Source of the DNA: CAZTPJ01 sp964614515
GTDB lineage: Bacteria > Planctomycetota > Phycisphaerae > Phycisphaerales > UBA1924
Direction of reading: 5' to 3'
DNA: 53,786 nucleotides
Assembly: GCA_964614515.1 (NCBI GenBank)
Contig: CAZTPJ010000018.1
Span: 1 to 53,786 of the forward strand
The position numbers and the translations under genes are program-made. The notes beneath the pieces are model-generated. The model saw only the letters and a list, made by a program, of their open reading frames with translations, ran no database searches and was not told the origin of the DNA. Below are positions 44,682 to 53,712 of this stretch, piece after piece; the first letter of the stretch is position 1; the number at the start of each line of letters is the position of its first letter.

Positions 44682-45158
44682 GTGCCCATCGCCGAACACG
44701 AACTCCAGGCCGAATCACTCGCGCTGATGATCCCCGATGAGGGCGATGATGCCCTGCAACTACTCGTCCGAGCGGAAGAGTTCGACGCGGCACGGGACAG
44801 GTGCGCCGATCGCTGGCAGGCGTACTTCGGACGGGCCGATCAGAGGCGATGGGCCAGACTGCGCATCGATGCAGCGCGATTCGCCGCGACCATCCTCGAT
44901 GGGGCTGATCTCGCGTGGGACAGTCCGCTGGCAGCGCATCAGACCGCGCTGTGTCGCACGGCCAACGCTGACCCATCCCGCCTCGCGCAGATCTGCCGCG
45001 CCGGCTCGGAAGCCACGGCCGTGGGCGTCGATGAATGGGGCCTCGACGTGCGAACGCGGATCGGCGTGGTTCGCGTGTCGTTTATCGTGCCGGTCGATGA
45101 TGTCGATGCGGCGCACATCGCGATCGCGGGCCTGCTCGGCGGCCGGGAGAACGCATGA
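44682..45158 (+). CDS. Hypothetical protein (158 aa) coupled to amidohydrolase
   Basis: No family recognised. The frame is free of stops from 44562, but no ATG lies upstream; GTG 44682 is the first plausible start and an ATG at 44727 is the alternative. The protein is Asp/Ala/Arg-rich, with helical stretches (DDALQLLVRAEEFDAARDRC, WARLRIDAARFAATILDG) and a strand-rich end (LDVRTRIGVVRVSFIVPVDD). The stop overlaps the amidohydrolase ATG by four bases, which supports the gene being real. The 245-base gap upstream contains the terminator at 44468 and nothing else recognised. Confidence 0.6.
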   Translation: MPIAEHELQAESLALMIPDEGDDALQLLVRAEEFDAARDRCADRWQAYFGRADQRRWARLRIDAARFAATILDGADLAWDSPLAAHQTALCRTANADPSRLAQICRAGSEATAVGVDEWGLDVRTRIGVVRVSFIVPVDDVDAAHIAIAGLLGGRENA

Positions 45159-46483
45159 TGCGCCGACTTCGCGAGGCCCACGCGCACATCGCCCAGCACG
45201 GGCGCGCCATGGCCATGGCCCAACTCGCGGATGTCACATCACGCGAGGCGTGTCTGGCCCAATTGGCCGCCACGTCCGTCGCCACGCCGCCGGATCAATG
45301 GGTCCTCGGCGTTGGCATTCGCGCGGAGGCGTGGGCCGATCCGGTGTATCCAACTGCGCGGGAGATCGACGCGGCCGTGGGTGATCGGCCCTGCTGCGCC
45401 TGGTCGTTCGATCATCACGCGCTGGTCGCGAACTCGCAGGCGCTGGCCATCGCGGGAATCTCACGCGAGACACCCAACCCACCGCACGGCCTGATCGACC
45501 GTGACACGGCGGGCGAGCCCACGGGCCTGCTGCTCGAAACGGCCGCACACATGCTCTGGTCCCGTGTGCCCGAGCCGCAGGGCTTGGAACGAACACGGGT
45601 CGTCAAGCAGGCTCTGGCCGACTTTGCACGCCACGGCTTTGTCGAGATTCACGATCTCCACGCGCCGCTGTGGCTCGGGCGAGTCCTCGCGGAACTCGAT
45701 GACGCGGGTGCTTTGCCCGCGGCTGTGTGGGTCTATGTTCCCCTGCGCGACATTGAGCGGGCCGTGACGGACGCACGGGGAGATGCCGGGTGGGAACGTC
45801 CGCGCGTGCGACTTGCCGGGGCGAAGGTCTTCGCCGATGGCACACTCAACAGCCGCACGGCCTGGATGCTGCATCCATATGTCGATGGCATCGCGGATCG
45901 CCCGTGCGGCGAGGCGATGATGTCAGTGGAGGAACTCGTAGGCGCGATTACGCGATCAAATCGGCTGGGCGTTGGACTCGCGGTCCACGCGATTGGCGAT
46001 GGCGCGGTGCGGGCAGCGCTGGATGCGGCCGAGCGGGTGCGGCGCGAAGGCGGCGGGGCGCTTGCTGTCGGCAACGACGACACTGGGCATCGGAAGTCTG
46101 AAGAGTCATCGCGTCCGCCGTGGCTGCGCATCGAACACGCGGAGATCGTGGACGAGGCTGATGTGCCACGATTCGCGAAGCTCGGCGTGACGTGCAGCCC
46201 GCAGCCATGCCACCTGCTCGCCGACATCGAGGCCCTTCAGCGATACCTCCCCCACCGCCTCGATCGCGTGTTGCCGTTGCGCGAGTTGATCGACGCGGGG
46301 TGCGCTCCCGGCGCGGGCCTGTGGTTCGGGTCGGACGCCCCGATCGTGCGGCCGCATCCCGAGGACAGCATCCTCGCGGCCGTGACGCGAAGGCGAGCGG
46401 AGATGCGTGCGGCAGACGCAATCGCGCCCGGGCAGGCGATCTCGGAAGCGGAGGCGTGGGCGGGGTTCAGGCCGTCACGGTAG
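45155..46483 (+). CDS. Amidohydrolase family protein (YtcJ-like), shortened N-terminus
   Basis: 442 residues, against about 530-560 for the usual family. The protein begins at EAHAHIAQHG, which takes the place of the DxHxH metal motif, so the N-terminal beta-sandwich strand before it is missing. The rest fits: SFDHHALVANSQAL, GLLLETAAHMLW, AKVFADGTLNSRTA, LAVHAIGDGAVRAALDA, LRIEHAEIVDE, CSPQPCHLLAD and GLWFGSDAPIVRPHP, with the expected His and Asp ligands. A metal-dependent hydrolase of N-substituted or cyclic amides is likely; substrate unknown. Overlaps the preceding hypothetical by four bases. Confidence 0.82.
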   Translation: MMRRLREAHAHIAQHGRAMAMAQLADVTSREACLAQLAATSVATPPDQWVLGVGIRAEAWADPVYPTAREIDAAVGDRPCCAWSFDHHALVANSQALAIAGISRETPNPPHGLIDRDTAGEPTGLLLETAAHMLWSRVPEPQGLERTRVVKQALADFARHGFVEIHDLHAPLWLGRVLAELDDAGALPAAVWVYVPLRDIERAVTDARGDAGWERPRVRLAGAKVFADGTLNSRTAWMLHPYVDGIADRPCGEAMMSVEELVGAITRSNRLGVGLAVHAIGDGAVRAALDAAERVRREGGGALAVGNDDTGHRKSEESSRPPWLRIEHAEIVDEADVPRFAKLGVTCSPQPCHLLADIEALQRYLPHRLDRVLPLRELIDAGCAPGAGLWFGSDAPIVRPHPEDSILAAVTRRRAEMRAADAIAPGQAISEAEAWAGFRPSR

Positions 46484-46496
46484 CGACACACCTGAA

Positions 46497-46525
46497 TTAG
46501 CCGGCAATGCCTGCGCCTCTATAAT
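46497..46525 (+). promoter_or_regulatory. Promoter of phenylalanine hydroxylase gene
   Basis: TATAAT (46520-46525) matches the consensus exactly; a weak -35 (TTAGCC, 46497-46502) lies 17 bases before it. Confidence 0.5.
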
Positions 46526-46584
46526 GCATCTGCGGCCACGATGGCTATGTGTCCACGACCGACACGCCACCAGGAAGTCCACCC

Positions 46585-47541
46585 ATGCGCAGCGACATCA
46601 ACTACAACAACATCATCGACAACGACGAGGCTCGGAAGGCCCAGGCCGCCGCGGACGCCGCGCCGGACTTGCCTGCTGAGGAGATCGACGCGACGCAGTT
46701 CTATATCACGCAGCACTACCACAAGTATTCGCGCGATAACCACGAGGTCTGGCGCGACTTGTTCACGCGGAGAATGGCCGTGCTGGAGGAGCAGGTCAGT
46801 CGGACGTTCATCGACGGGCTGAAGATTCTTCGGCTCAGTCCCGATCGCCTGCCCCTGCTCTGCGACATGACGCTGGAGCGGGACTGCGAGATCACCGACG
46901 GGCGTATTCTCAAGAAGGGTACGAAACTCGAAGGCATCAACCGCTATCTCGCGGAAGTCAGCGACTGGGCGAGTTATGGCGTGCCTGGGTATCTGCCCGC
47001 CAAGTCGTTCTTCGCGTGTCTGGCCGCGCGGCAGTTTCCCACGACGGTGTTGATCCGCCCTCGCGAGGTCATGGATTACCTTCCCGAGCCGGACATCTTT
47101 CACGATGTCTTCGGCCATGTGCCCCTGCACGCCAGCCGCGTGTTTGCGGATTTTCTGCAAACCTACGGCCGGGCCGCCCTGCGCTGCGATGACCCATCTC
47201 ACGTCGAACGCCTCGGGCGTCTGTTCTGGTTCACGGTCGAGTTCGGGCTGATCCGCGAGGACAATCGCCTGAAGATCTACGGCTCGGGGCTGGTCTCCAG
47301 CCATGGTGAGGCTCGCTATTCGCTCACCGGCGCGTGGGAGAAGCAGGGCCACTCCGCCGAGCCGTGCAAGGAACGCCCCGTGCCCGAGTGGCGACCCTTC
47401 GACCTTGACCGAGTCTGCGAAACACCGTTTGAAATCCATCACTATCAGCCGATCTATTACGTCCTCGAGTCGTTCGAACAACTCCGCGACGCGATGAACG
47501 AGTACGCGGACCGCGTGCTGGGAGTGGGTTCGGCGCGGTAA
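46585..47541 (+). CDS. phhA: Phenylalanine 4-monooxygenase
   Basis: Pterin- and iron-dependent hydroxylation of phenylalanine to tyrosine. The iron ligands are H173 and H178 (IFHDVFGHVPLH) and E219 (FWFTVEFGLI). Other family blocks are YLAEVSDWASYGVPGYLPAK, YGSGLVSSHGEARYSLTG and EIHHYQPIYYV. At 318 residues it has the size of bacterial single-domain enzymes. The ATG at 46585 follows AGGAAG (46572-46577); an in-frame GTG at 46549 would add 12 residues and lies only 24 bases after the -10. Confidence 0.93.
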   Translation: MRSDINYNNIIDNDEARKAQAAADAAPDLPAEEIDATQFYITQHYHKYSRDNHEVWRDLFTRRMAVLEEQVSRTFIDGLKILRLSPDRLPLLCDMTLERDCEITDGRILKKGTKLEGINRYLAEVSDWASYGVPGYLPAKSFFACLAARQFPTTVLIRPREVMDYLPEPDIFHDVFGHVPLHASRVFADFLQTYGRAALRCDDPSHVERLGRLFWFTVEFGLIREDNRLKIYGSGLVSSHGEARYSLTGAWEKQGHSAEPCKERPVPEWRPFDLDRVCETPFEIHHYQPIYYVLESFEQLRDAMNEYADRVLGVGSAR

Positions 47542-47553
47542 TGCGTTATTGCG

Positions 47554-48684
47554 TCACGCCGCTCGCGCTGATGGACTGAACTCGAGCAGCAGCGACAGCA
47601 CGTCCTGCATCTCGCTTCGCATCGCACGGCCCTCGGCCGCGTCGATCAGGCCGCGGCGGAATGCCCAGCGCTTCAGTGGCAGGTGCTGCTGATACACGAG
47701 GTTCAGCAGCGCCGGCGCGTGTTCGCCGGTGATGGCCTGCGCGGGGATCTCGCCCATCGCCACAAACGGCTCGATCAGTCGCGATACATCGCGCGCTTCG
47801 CGTATCAGCGCAGCGCGGTCATAGACCAGTCCACCCATCTCGGTCAGATCACGCCGGAACATCGCCACCGCGCACGCAGGGCGCTGCCTCGCGAAACCCA
47901 GCGCCGCATAGCCGAGGCGATATTCGCGCAGCAGATACTCATCCGGCGCCATGCGATGGTCGTGTTCCGCGGACGCGCTCGGGCGATACAGCACCGGCGA
48001 GCCAAACGCCCCATGCAACCGAAACGCGAGTTCATCATCCTCGTACCCATACGTGGATGGAAAGATGCTGAAGCCGCCCGCGCGCATCACGGCCTCGCGC
48101 GACACGCTCAGATTCAGCGTCCACGCGTGTCGAAAGCCCCAGTCGCGCCATCTCGCACGCTCGGCGGACTCGGCGTTCGCATCACCCGCTATGTGTTCGC
48201 GGCCGTGGTCCGTCGCGCGTTCGCCATCCATCCGATGGTGAAAGAAGACCATCGACGTCTCTCGAAGCAGTCGATCGAAGAGACGATCCGGCTCGTGGCG
48301 CTTCCACGGCGAACTGCCGACGATGATCGCAACGGCGATGCCGCGCTGCTCCGCTTCGGCGTGCGCGGCGACATGCGCCGCGACCCACAGGCGATCCGGC
48401 AGCATGTCATCGTTGAGCATGCCCAGCAGCCGCCCGCGGGCCTGCGCGATCAGCGCATTGCGAACGCCCGCCTGACCCATGCGCGGGCAGGGCACGACAC
48501 GCACCGGCATCGGACACGTCGCCGCACGATCCTCGATCGCATGCCGCGCTGTGGTGTCAGGCCCGTCAAGCCCGATGAGTACTTCAAATCGATCGGGCGC
48601 GTGGGATTGTTCGGCGAGTTTCGAGAGACACGCGAGGACTTTGGCGGTGCGATCGCGCGTCGGGATGATGATGGACATGTTCAT
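47554..48684 (-). CDS. Family 2 glycosyltransferase
   Basis: 376 residues with the GT-A fold: SIIIPTRDRTAKVLACLSKL at the N-terminus, FEVLIGLDGPD, then AQARGRLLGMLNDDMLPD giving the nucleotide-sugar/metal DxD region near residues 92-96. A later FSIFPSTYGYEDDELAFRLH block is typical of GT2 enzymes in which a Glu/Asp acts as catalytic base (EDDE). The C-terminal 130 residues are helical. Acceptor and sugar unknown; likely a membrane-associated or cytosolic step in surface glycan assembly. The gene converges with phhA with a 12-base gap. Confidence 0.85.
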   Translation of the reverse strand: MNMSIIIPTRDRTAKVLACLSKLAEQSHAPDRFEVLIGLDGPDTTARHAIEDRAATCPMPVRVVPCPRMGQAGVRNALIAQARGRLLGMLNDDMLPDRLWVAAHVAAHAEAEQRGIAVAIIVGSSPWKRHEPDRLFDRLLRETSMVFFHHRMDGERATDHGREHIAGDANAESAERARWRDWGFRHAWTLNLSVSREAVMRAGGFSIFPSTYGYEDDELAFRLHGAFGSPVLYRPSASAEHDHRMAPDEYLLREYRLGYAALGFARQRPACAVAMFRRDLTEMGGLVYDRAALIREARDVSRLIEPFVAMGEIPAQAITGEHAPALLNLVYQQHLPLKRWAFRRGLIDAAEGRAMRSEMQDVLSLLLEFSPSARAA

Positions 48685-48853
48685 GGTCAGGCCGGATCAT
48701 CGACCGAGCCGTCGCAGTCCGTGCAATGTGACGCGGGGTCCGCGCACAACTTGCTCGCCCCACGGCTCATTTTGCGCCCGCGACGAATGTTCCAACCGCG
48801 CCGCGGAAGCCCGCCATGGACTTCGCCGATGCTCCATCCGCTCAGGAGCCACC

Positions 48854-49189
48854 ATGGAACAAACAGCCACCCTCAATCGGCGCGCCTGCGAACGACGCGA
48901 CTATGACAGGCCGTGCAAACTCGCACGCCACGGTGCGGCGAGATTCGCCGCCGGACGCACCATCAACCTCTCATCCTCGGGCGCACTGCTCGAAGTCGAA
49001 GAGCCGGTGAACGTCGAGCCGGGCCAGATCGTGGAGGTCGGCATTCAGTGGTGTCGCGGCGGGCTGATGCGGCAAGCGGCGCTCATCCCCTCGCGCATCG
49101 TGCGAATGCACTGCTCGCCCGAAGGCACACGCCACATCGCCGTGCAGTTCGTCTCTCCAAAGAGCCGATCGCGCGAGCGATCGATGTGA
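48854..49189 (+). CDS. PilZ-domain protein (111 aa)
   Basis: Single PilZ domain, expected to bind cyclic di-GMP. The arginine motif is RRACERRDYDRP (about residues 9-20, with ERR in the RxxxR position) and the second motif is INLSSSGALLEVEE, where N replaces the usual D of (D/N)xSxxG. AGGAG (48844-48848) precedes the ATG by five bases. The last ten residues and the stop codon are encoded by the palindromic repeat at 49159-49190, so the natural C-terminus may have been replaced when the repeat inserted. Confidence 0.82.
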   Translation: MEQTATLNRRACERRDYDRPCKLARHGAARFAAGRTINLSSSGALLEVEEPVNVEPGQIVEVGIQWCRGGLMRQAALIPSRIVRMHCSPEGTRHIAVQFVSPKSRSRERSM

Positions 49190-49317
49190 AGAATGCAACG
49201 AAGGCGGTGGCACTGGCGGGCAAGCCGCCAGTGGCACGCTGGCCGCCAGTGGCACGCTGGCCGACTGTGGCACGCGCGTCGCGCGGATTCATCGATCGCT
49301 TGCGCGATCGGCTCTTG
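49159..49317. repeat. Composite repeat: inverted AAGAGCCGATCGC pair enclosing GTGGCAC units
   Basis: 49159-49190 and 49288-49317 are inverted copies (also found at 34812-34841). Between them lie a CACTGGCGG palindrome (49211-49237, matching 24291-24317) and two 18-base units ending GTGGCAC (49238-49255 and 49256-49273). No coding sequence is seen after the PilZ stop. Confidence 0.65.
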
Positions 49318-49330
49318 TGGTTGCTTCCGA

Positions 49331-52300
49331 TCACGGCGGCATCGAATACACCACCGTCACGTTCGCGGAGGTGATCGCCACGCACGCATCAAGCACCACC
49401 ACCGCGCTGGGCGACTCACGCAGCGCCAGATAATGCGTACGCACCAGCGATGCGCTGCGCGACGTGAGCAAGTGCATTGGAAACACGGGCACGGCCTGGC
49501 CGTACATCCGCGGGGCCAGTTCCGCCGCGACGAACAGCGACTCGCTCGGCTCGGGCGGGACCATGCCCTGCGCGGCGTTGATGGCGTCGATGCCGAGCAC
49601 GTCGCCATCCGGACCTGTGATGACCAACCCGCGACTGGTGGCGAAGGCGACGTTGTCGCCGATCACGCTCGCCCGGGTCAACATGCGGGCATCCGTGCGG
49701 TCGCGAGTCTCAAGGGGCGCATCACGCAGCCCCCCCTCATCCAACGACGCGAAATGCAGCATCGAATCCGCCGTGAGCAGGAACAGGCGGTCACCATCCG
49801 CCCAGCCATCGCGCGTCGCGAGCGTCGCGCCGCCCACGGCCTCCCATGAAATCTCCCCCGTGCGCGGGTGCGCGATCACGATTCGCGTGTCCGTCGCGAT
49901 CAACAATCGCGACGGATCAATCACGCGAACCCAACGAATCGGATCACCAAGATCGCTCATCGCCAACACCTGCGCACCGGTTGTCGCGTCATGCACGGCC
50001 ACCATCGGCGGCGCGGCGATCGGACGATTGCCCGCCTGTGGCGGCTCCGCAGAACCCGCGATCACCACCCACCCATCACCCGCCGCCACGTCATACACCG
50101 CGCCAACCACCGACGTGAACGCCGACACCAATTGTCCCGTTTGCTTGTCGAACACGGCCGTGCGACCCGTTCGCTCCGCCAACACGATCGACCCATCGCC
50201 GACGGCGACGACCAGGTCCGTCACGCGAACAGAACCCAGCAGCGGTGATTGAAACTCGACCGGTCTCCCGCCCGCGTCAACCATGCGCTGTTCGAGCGCT
50301 GGATCTCGGGGGAAGAGGGTGGAGAATGGCGCGGTTCGCCAGCGTGAAGCGCCGCTGACCGTGTCGATGCACTCCACCGAAGTGCCCTGGGTCGTGAACC
50401 ATGCGAGGTGCACCGCGCCCGGATCATGGCGCAGCAGCAGCGGCGGCCTGCCTTCATACGACCGCGCCCACAATCGCGTCAGCGCCCCCGCATTGGCCGT
50501 CGGCAGCAGCCCGGCCGGCAGCGCGCCGTTGACGCCCCACAGCGCCACCTCCGCGGAGACCGTCGAAATGAGCATGACGCTTTCGGTCGCGGCGGGACGC
50601 TGCGAACGGCTGAGAGGTTGCATGATCGCCCAGCCTTCGATGACCTGCGGATCGCCGTCGATTTCCTGCCCGATGCGCGGCAATCGGATCCCCTGCGACG
50701 ATCGCAGGGATTCTCGCAGGCTCACGGCATCCAACGGCACATCACCCACCGTCAGCACAAGATCAGGATGATCCCGCGTGATGCGTTCGAGTACGAACGC
50801 GGCCGTGAGCGTGCGCCCTGCGTCGCGCAGCGACGTCAACAACCTTCCCGCGGCTTCGCCGAGTCGCGCCGCGTTGGGGTCCGCGCGATGTGATTCCGCC
50901 GCCGCCAACGCGCGGAAGAGCGCCCCGTGCGCACGGCTCGTTCGCCCGCCGCGCTGGTGCGCCTCGGCCGCACGAATCCACAGCACCGACGCCATCGACG
51001 ACACCGGATATCGCCGTGCCAGGGCCTCAACCTCGCCCGCCGACGCGGTCGGCGCGAGCGACGCCAGTTCCCGGCGCGCTTCCGCATCAAACGCCGCGTA
51101 CACCGAAGGGCCGAACTCATCCACGAGGGCCTTGATGTGCCGCGTGGCGGCCGCGTCGGCGCGTGATGTCCCGCCACTATTCTCCCATCGCGTCTGTGCG
51201 AGCGGCTGACTCGTGAGAATCTGCTGATACGCCTCGATGGCGTCGCGCGGGCGAGCCTGCGCACGCCGTAGCCAGCCCAGCGACATCAGATGCGAGACGT
51301 GTTGATCGTTCGACCCCGCCGCACGCCCCAGCCGCGACACGATCGTGTCCAGATGCTCCAGCGTAAGCACGCCCGCGCCTTGAAACTCGGGGTCCGCCCC
51401 CCGGCCCATCTGCGCCACCGTGACCATCTCAAGCAGGGCATCAAAGAGTCGCTGGCGTGCGGCCCGGTTGCGCTCCGAGGCCGGATCCCGTGCAATCGCC
51501 GCCAGCGCCTGATCCACCGCCGGGCCGATTCGCCCAGCCTGGCCACCGCGATACGCCAGTTCCGCCATTGACACGGCCGAGCGCGGATCATCGGGATGCT
51601 CGGCCATGCGCCGGCTCAGAAGTCGATCCGCCGCGTCCCAACTCAGATAACTATGCAGCGAATCATCATCGGCGACGATGAGTTGATCGCCCATCGCGAT
51701 GGTCATGCCGGGCTTGTGAAGTTCGAGCGAACGCACCGGCGTGAAGGGCTCGGCGGGATTCAGCACCACCGCGCCGCCGATGACCGGCACGAGGACGTTC
51801 GTGTCAACGGCGACCGCGCGGCCGCGCGTGCCATCGCTGAAGCGATCACTCGATCGCACCGGCCCGCCCTGGATGTTGTCAAGCGCGAGAAACCGCGCGG
51901 ACGTACCGCCGATGATCCCCAGATGGTCGCCCGCACGCAGCAGATACCGCGCTTCGCTCGCCGGACCGACCGATCGACGCGCCACCGTCGCGCCCGTCGC
52001 ACGATCAAGCACCACCAGTTCACCACGCCCCGACGGCAGAATGAACACCCAATCGTCAATCACCAGCGGACGATTCGCCTCCCACGGCGAACCGCGATCG
52101 AGTTGTCCGAACTCCGCGATCTGCGGAATCAAGCGGACCCAGATGGGCCTTCCCGTGGCGGATTCCACGGCCGCGTATACCCCGATGGCGTCAGCGACGT
52201 ACACCACGCCCTGATCGAGCACCGCGCCTTCGGCGACGCCGCGCGCCCGCTGGAACGTCAGCGCCCCCGCGCTGCCGATCGGCCGCACCCACTCAAGTTC

Positions 52301-53599
52301 GCCCGAGTCCGAGTCAAGCGACGCGAGATACACCGAGACGACGCGCTGTGTCTGCACCGACCGCCGTAGCGGCACGATCACCGAATCCACATCCGACAGC
52401 GCATTGCCACGAATCGAGGTGAGCGTCAATCGCGGATCGAGCATCGCGGGATTCGCAGACCACACGATGCGCCCCGTGTGCGCATCGATCGCGTGCAGCC
52501 GCGGATCCCCGTCGCGCTGCCCGTCCATCGGAATGCCCGTGGTCGCAAAGGCCCGGCGTCCGCTGACGGTGACCGTGGCGATGTCGTCGACGGTGCGCAC
52601 GGTCGCGGGCTGCAAGCGCTGGCGGGCGTCGTCGATGGCGCGCTCATCCACGCCCTCGCCGAGTTCAGGCGTGATGTCCCATTTGAGTTCGAGCGTGTAT
52701 CGATCCCACGCCCGGATGTTCAAGCCGTCGTTGAGAAAGATCGTGTCCGACGAGGCCGTGGGAAAAATCCACAATCCAAGCCACGGCCCGCGCGATGGCC
52801 TGGCGGACTCGGCGAACGCGGCGCGATGTTGAAGATACGACACGCTCCACAACGGGCGCGATGGAATCTCTTCATTTTCCAGAGTCATCGAGCGCCCGTG
52901 GCGCCCGATGGGATCAAACGATCCCACCCTGGCCGCGGCGGGCCATTCCGCGGCCGTGCGCGGCGGGCCTTGCCCCGCGTCGGCTTCCCGCGTCCATCGC
53001 TCCGCCATCGCCCACACGCGCTCGCGATCAAGATACGCGGCGACCTGCGAGAGCAGCCCCGCGGCCGCCGCGCCCGAAGCACCCCTGCGATCCGGATGTC
53101 GCTCAAGTTGCTCGAGCGTCAACCGTGCTGAATCAAATCGTCCCGCTTCGAGTTGCAGTTGGGCCACGCGAAGCGCCGCTTCAAACCCCGCCGGCGTCAA
53201 CAGATAACTCGACTCCACGCCCGACACATCGCCTTCGGCCAGTTTCGCCTCGGCGACAGGCCCCCGCGTCGAACGATACAACTCAAGCAGTTCCGGCGAC
53301 GCCAGCAGCACATCATGCACACGCCCGCGAACACTTACAAACAGCGACGCATCCTCGGGCGTCGGCGCCACGCGGTCAGGCTCGGTATCCAACAGCGCCT
53401 GCAACGCCCGGACGGCCTCCGACTCATTCCCCGACGCGATCAATTGCGGAACGCGCGCCAGCGTGTCCGCCGCGGCCGGGGAGTCGTCCGCATACACCGG
53501 ATTTTCGGGTTGGAGGAACGCGCGAAAGCCCCCCGGCTGGGCCGTGGCCACAGAACCGAGTACCACCGACGCCAACATGCCCCAACGCCTCATAGCCAT
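49331..53599 (-). CDS. Giant secreted PQQ-like beta-propeller / helical-repeat protein
   Basis: 1422 residues. The signal peptide is MAMRRWGMLASVVLGSVATA. Residues about 30-220 are helical repeats (TPR-like: ALRVAQLQLEAGRFDSARLTLEQLE). Several stretches resemble PQQ propeller blades: LHAIDAHTGRIVWSANP, VYAAVESATGRPIWVRLIP, VVLDRATGATVARRSVG and, near the C-terminus, VECIDTVSGASRWRTAP, AVFDKQTGQLVSAF and VAVHDATTGAQVLAM. A second helical-repeat section lies at about 640-960. Function is unknown; exported scaffold or binding roles are plausible. A TAGACT promoter and GAGGTGA ribosome site precede the ATG. The 49730-49736 C7 run is in frame. Confidence 0.85.
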   Translation of the reverse strand: MAMRRWGMLASVVLGSVATAQPGGFRAFLQPENPVYADDSPAAADTLARVPQLIASGNESEAVRALQALLDTEPDRVAPTPEDASLFVSVRGRVHDVLLASPELLELYRSTRGPVAEAKLAEGDVSGVESSYLLTPAGFEAALRVAQLQLEAGRFDSARLTLEQLERHPDRRGASGAAAAGLLSQVAAYLDRERVWAMAERWTREADAGQGPPRTAAEWPAAARVGSFDPIGRHGRSMTLENEEIPSRPLWSVSYLQHRAAFAESARPSRGPWLGLWIFPTASSDTIFLNDGLNIRAWDRYTLELKWDITPELGEGVDERAIDDARQRLQPATVRTVDDIATVTVSGRRAFATTGIPMDGQRDGDPRLHAIDAHTGRIVWSANPAMLDPRLTLTSIRGNALSDVDSVIVPLRRSVQTQRVVSVYLASLDSDSGELEWVRPIGSAGALTFQRARGVAEGAVLDQGVVYVADAIGVYAAVESATGRPIWVRLIPQIAEFGQLDRGSPWEANRPLVIDDWVFILPSGRGELVVLDRATGATVARRSVGPASEARYLLRAGDHLGIIGGTSARFLALDNIQGGPVRSSDRFSDGTRGRAVAVDTNVLVPVIGGAVVLNPAEPFTPVRSLELHKPGMTIAMGDQLIVADDDSLHSYLSWDAADRLLSRRMAEHPDDPRSAVSMAELAYRGGQAGRIGPAVDQALAAIARDPASERNRAARQRLFDALLEMVTVAQMGRGADPEFQGAGVLTLEHLDTIVSRLGRAAGSNDQHVSHLMSLGWLRRAQARPRDAIEAYQQILTSQPLAQTRWENSGGTSRADAAATRHIKALVDEFGPSVYAAFDAEARRELASLAPTASAGEVEALARRYPVSSMASVLWIRAAEAHQRGGRTSRAHGALFRALAAAESHRADPNAARLGEAAGRLLTSLRDAGRTLTAAFVLERITRDHPDLVLTVGDVPLDAVSLRESLRSSQGIRLPRIGQEIDGDPQVIEGWAIMQPLSRSQRPAATESVMLISTVSAEVALWGVNGALPAGLLPTANAGALTRLWARSYEGRPPLLLRHDPGAVHLAWFTTQGTSVECIDTVSGASRWRTAPFSTLFPRDPALEQRMVDAGGRPVEFQSPLLGSVRVTDLVVAVGDGSIVLAERTGRTAVFDKQTGQLVSAFTSVVGAVYDVAAGDGWVVIAGSAEPPQAGNRPIAAPPMVAVHDATTGAQVLAMSDLGDPIRWVRVIDPSRLLIATDTRIVIAHPRTGEISWEAVGGATLATRDGWADGDRLFLLTADSMLHFASLDEGGLRDAPLETRDRTDARMLTRASVIGDNVAFATSRGLVITGPDGDVLGIDAINAAQGMVPPEPSESLFVAAELAPRMYGQAVPVFPMHLLTSRSASLVRTHYLALRESPSAVVVLDACVAITSANVTVVYSMPP

Positions 53600-53642
53600 C
53601 GCCTCACCTCAGGCAGGATCGGCGCGATCCGCCCCTCTTTCC

Positions 53643-53648
53643 AGTCTA
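53643..53648 (-). promoter_or_regulatory. -10 element of propeller-protein gene
   Basis: TAGACT on the minus strand, 43 bases before the ATG at 53599; no clear -35. Confidence 0.4.
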
Positions 53649-53712
53649 CGTCCGAGATCCCCCACAGGTTGCTGATTCTTTCGCCCGCACGGCCCGATCT
53701 ATCCGCCGATCC

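Noticed and set aside
44448..44699. 83-codon minus-strand ORF
   Set aside because: It overlaps the terminator hairpin and has no ribosome site or recognisable motif.
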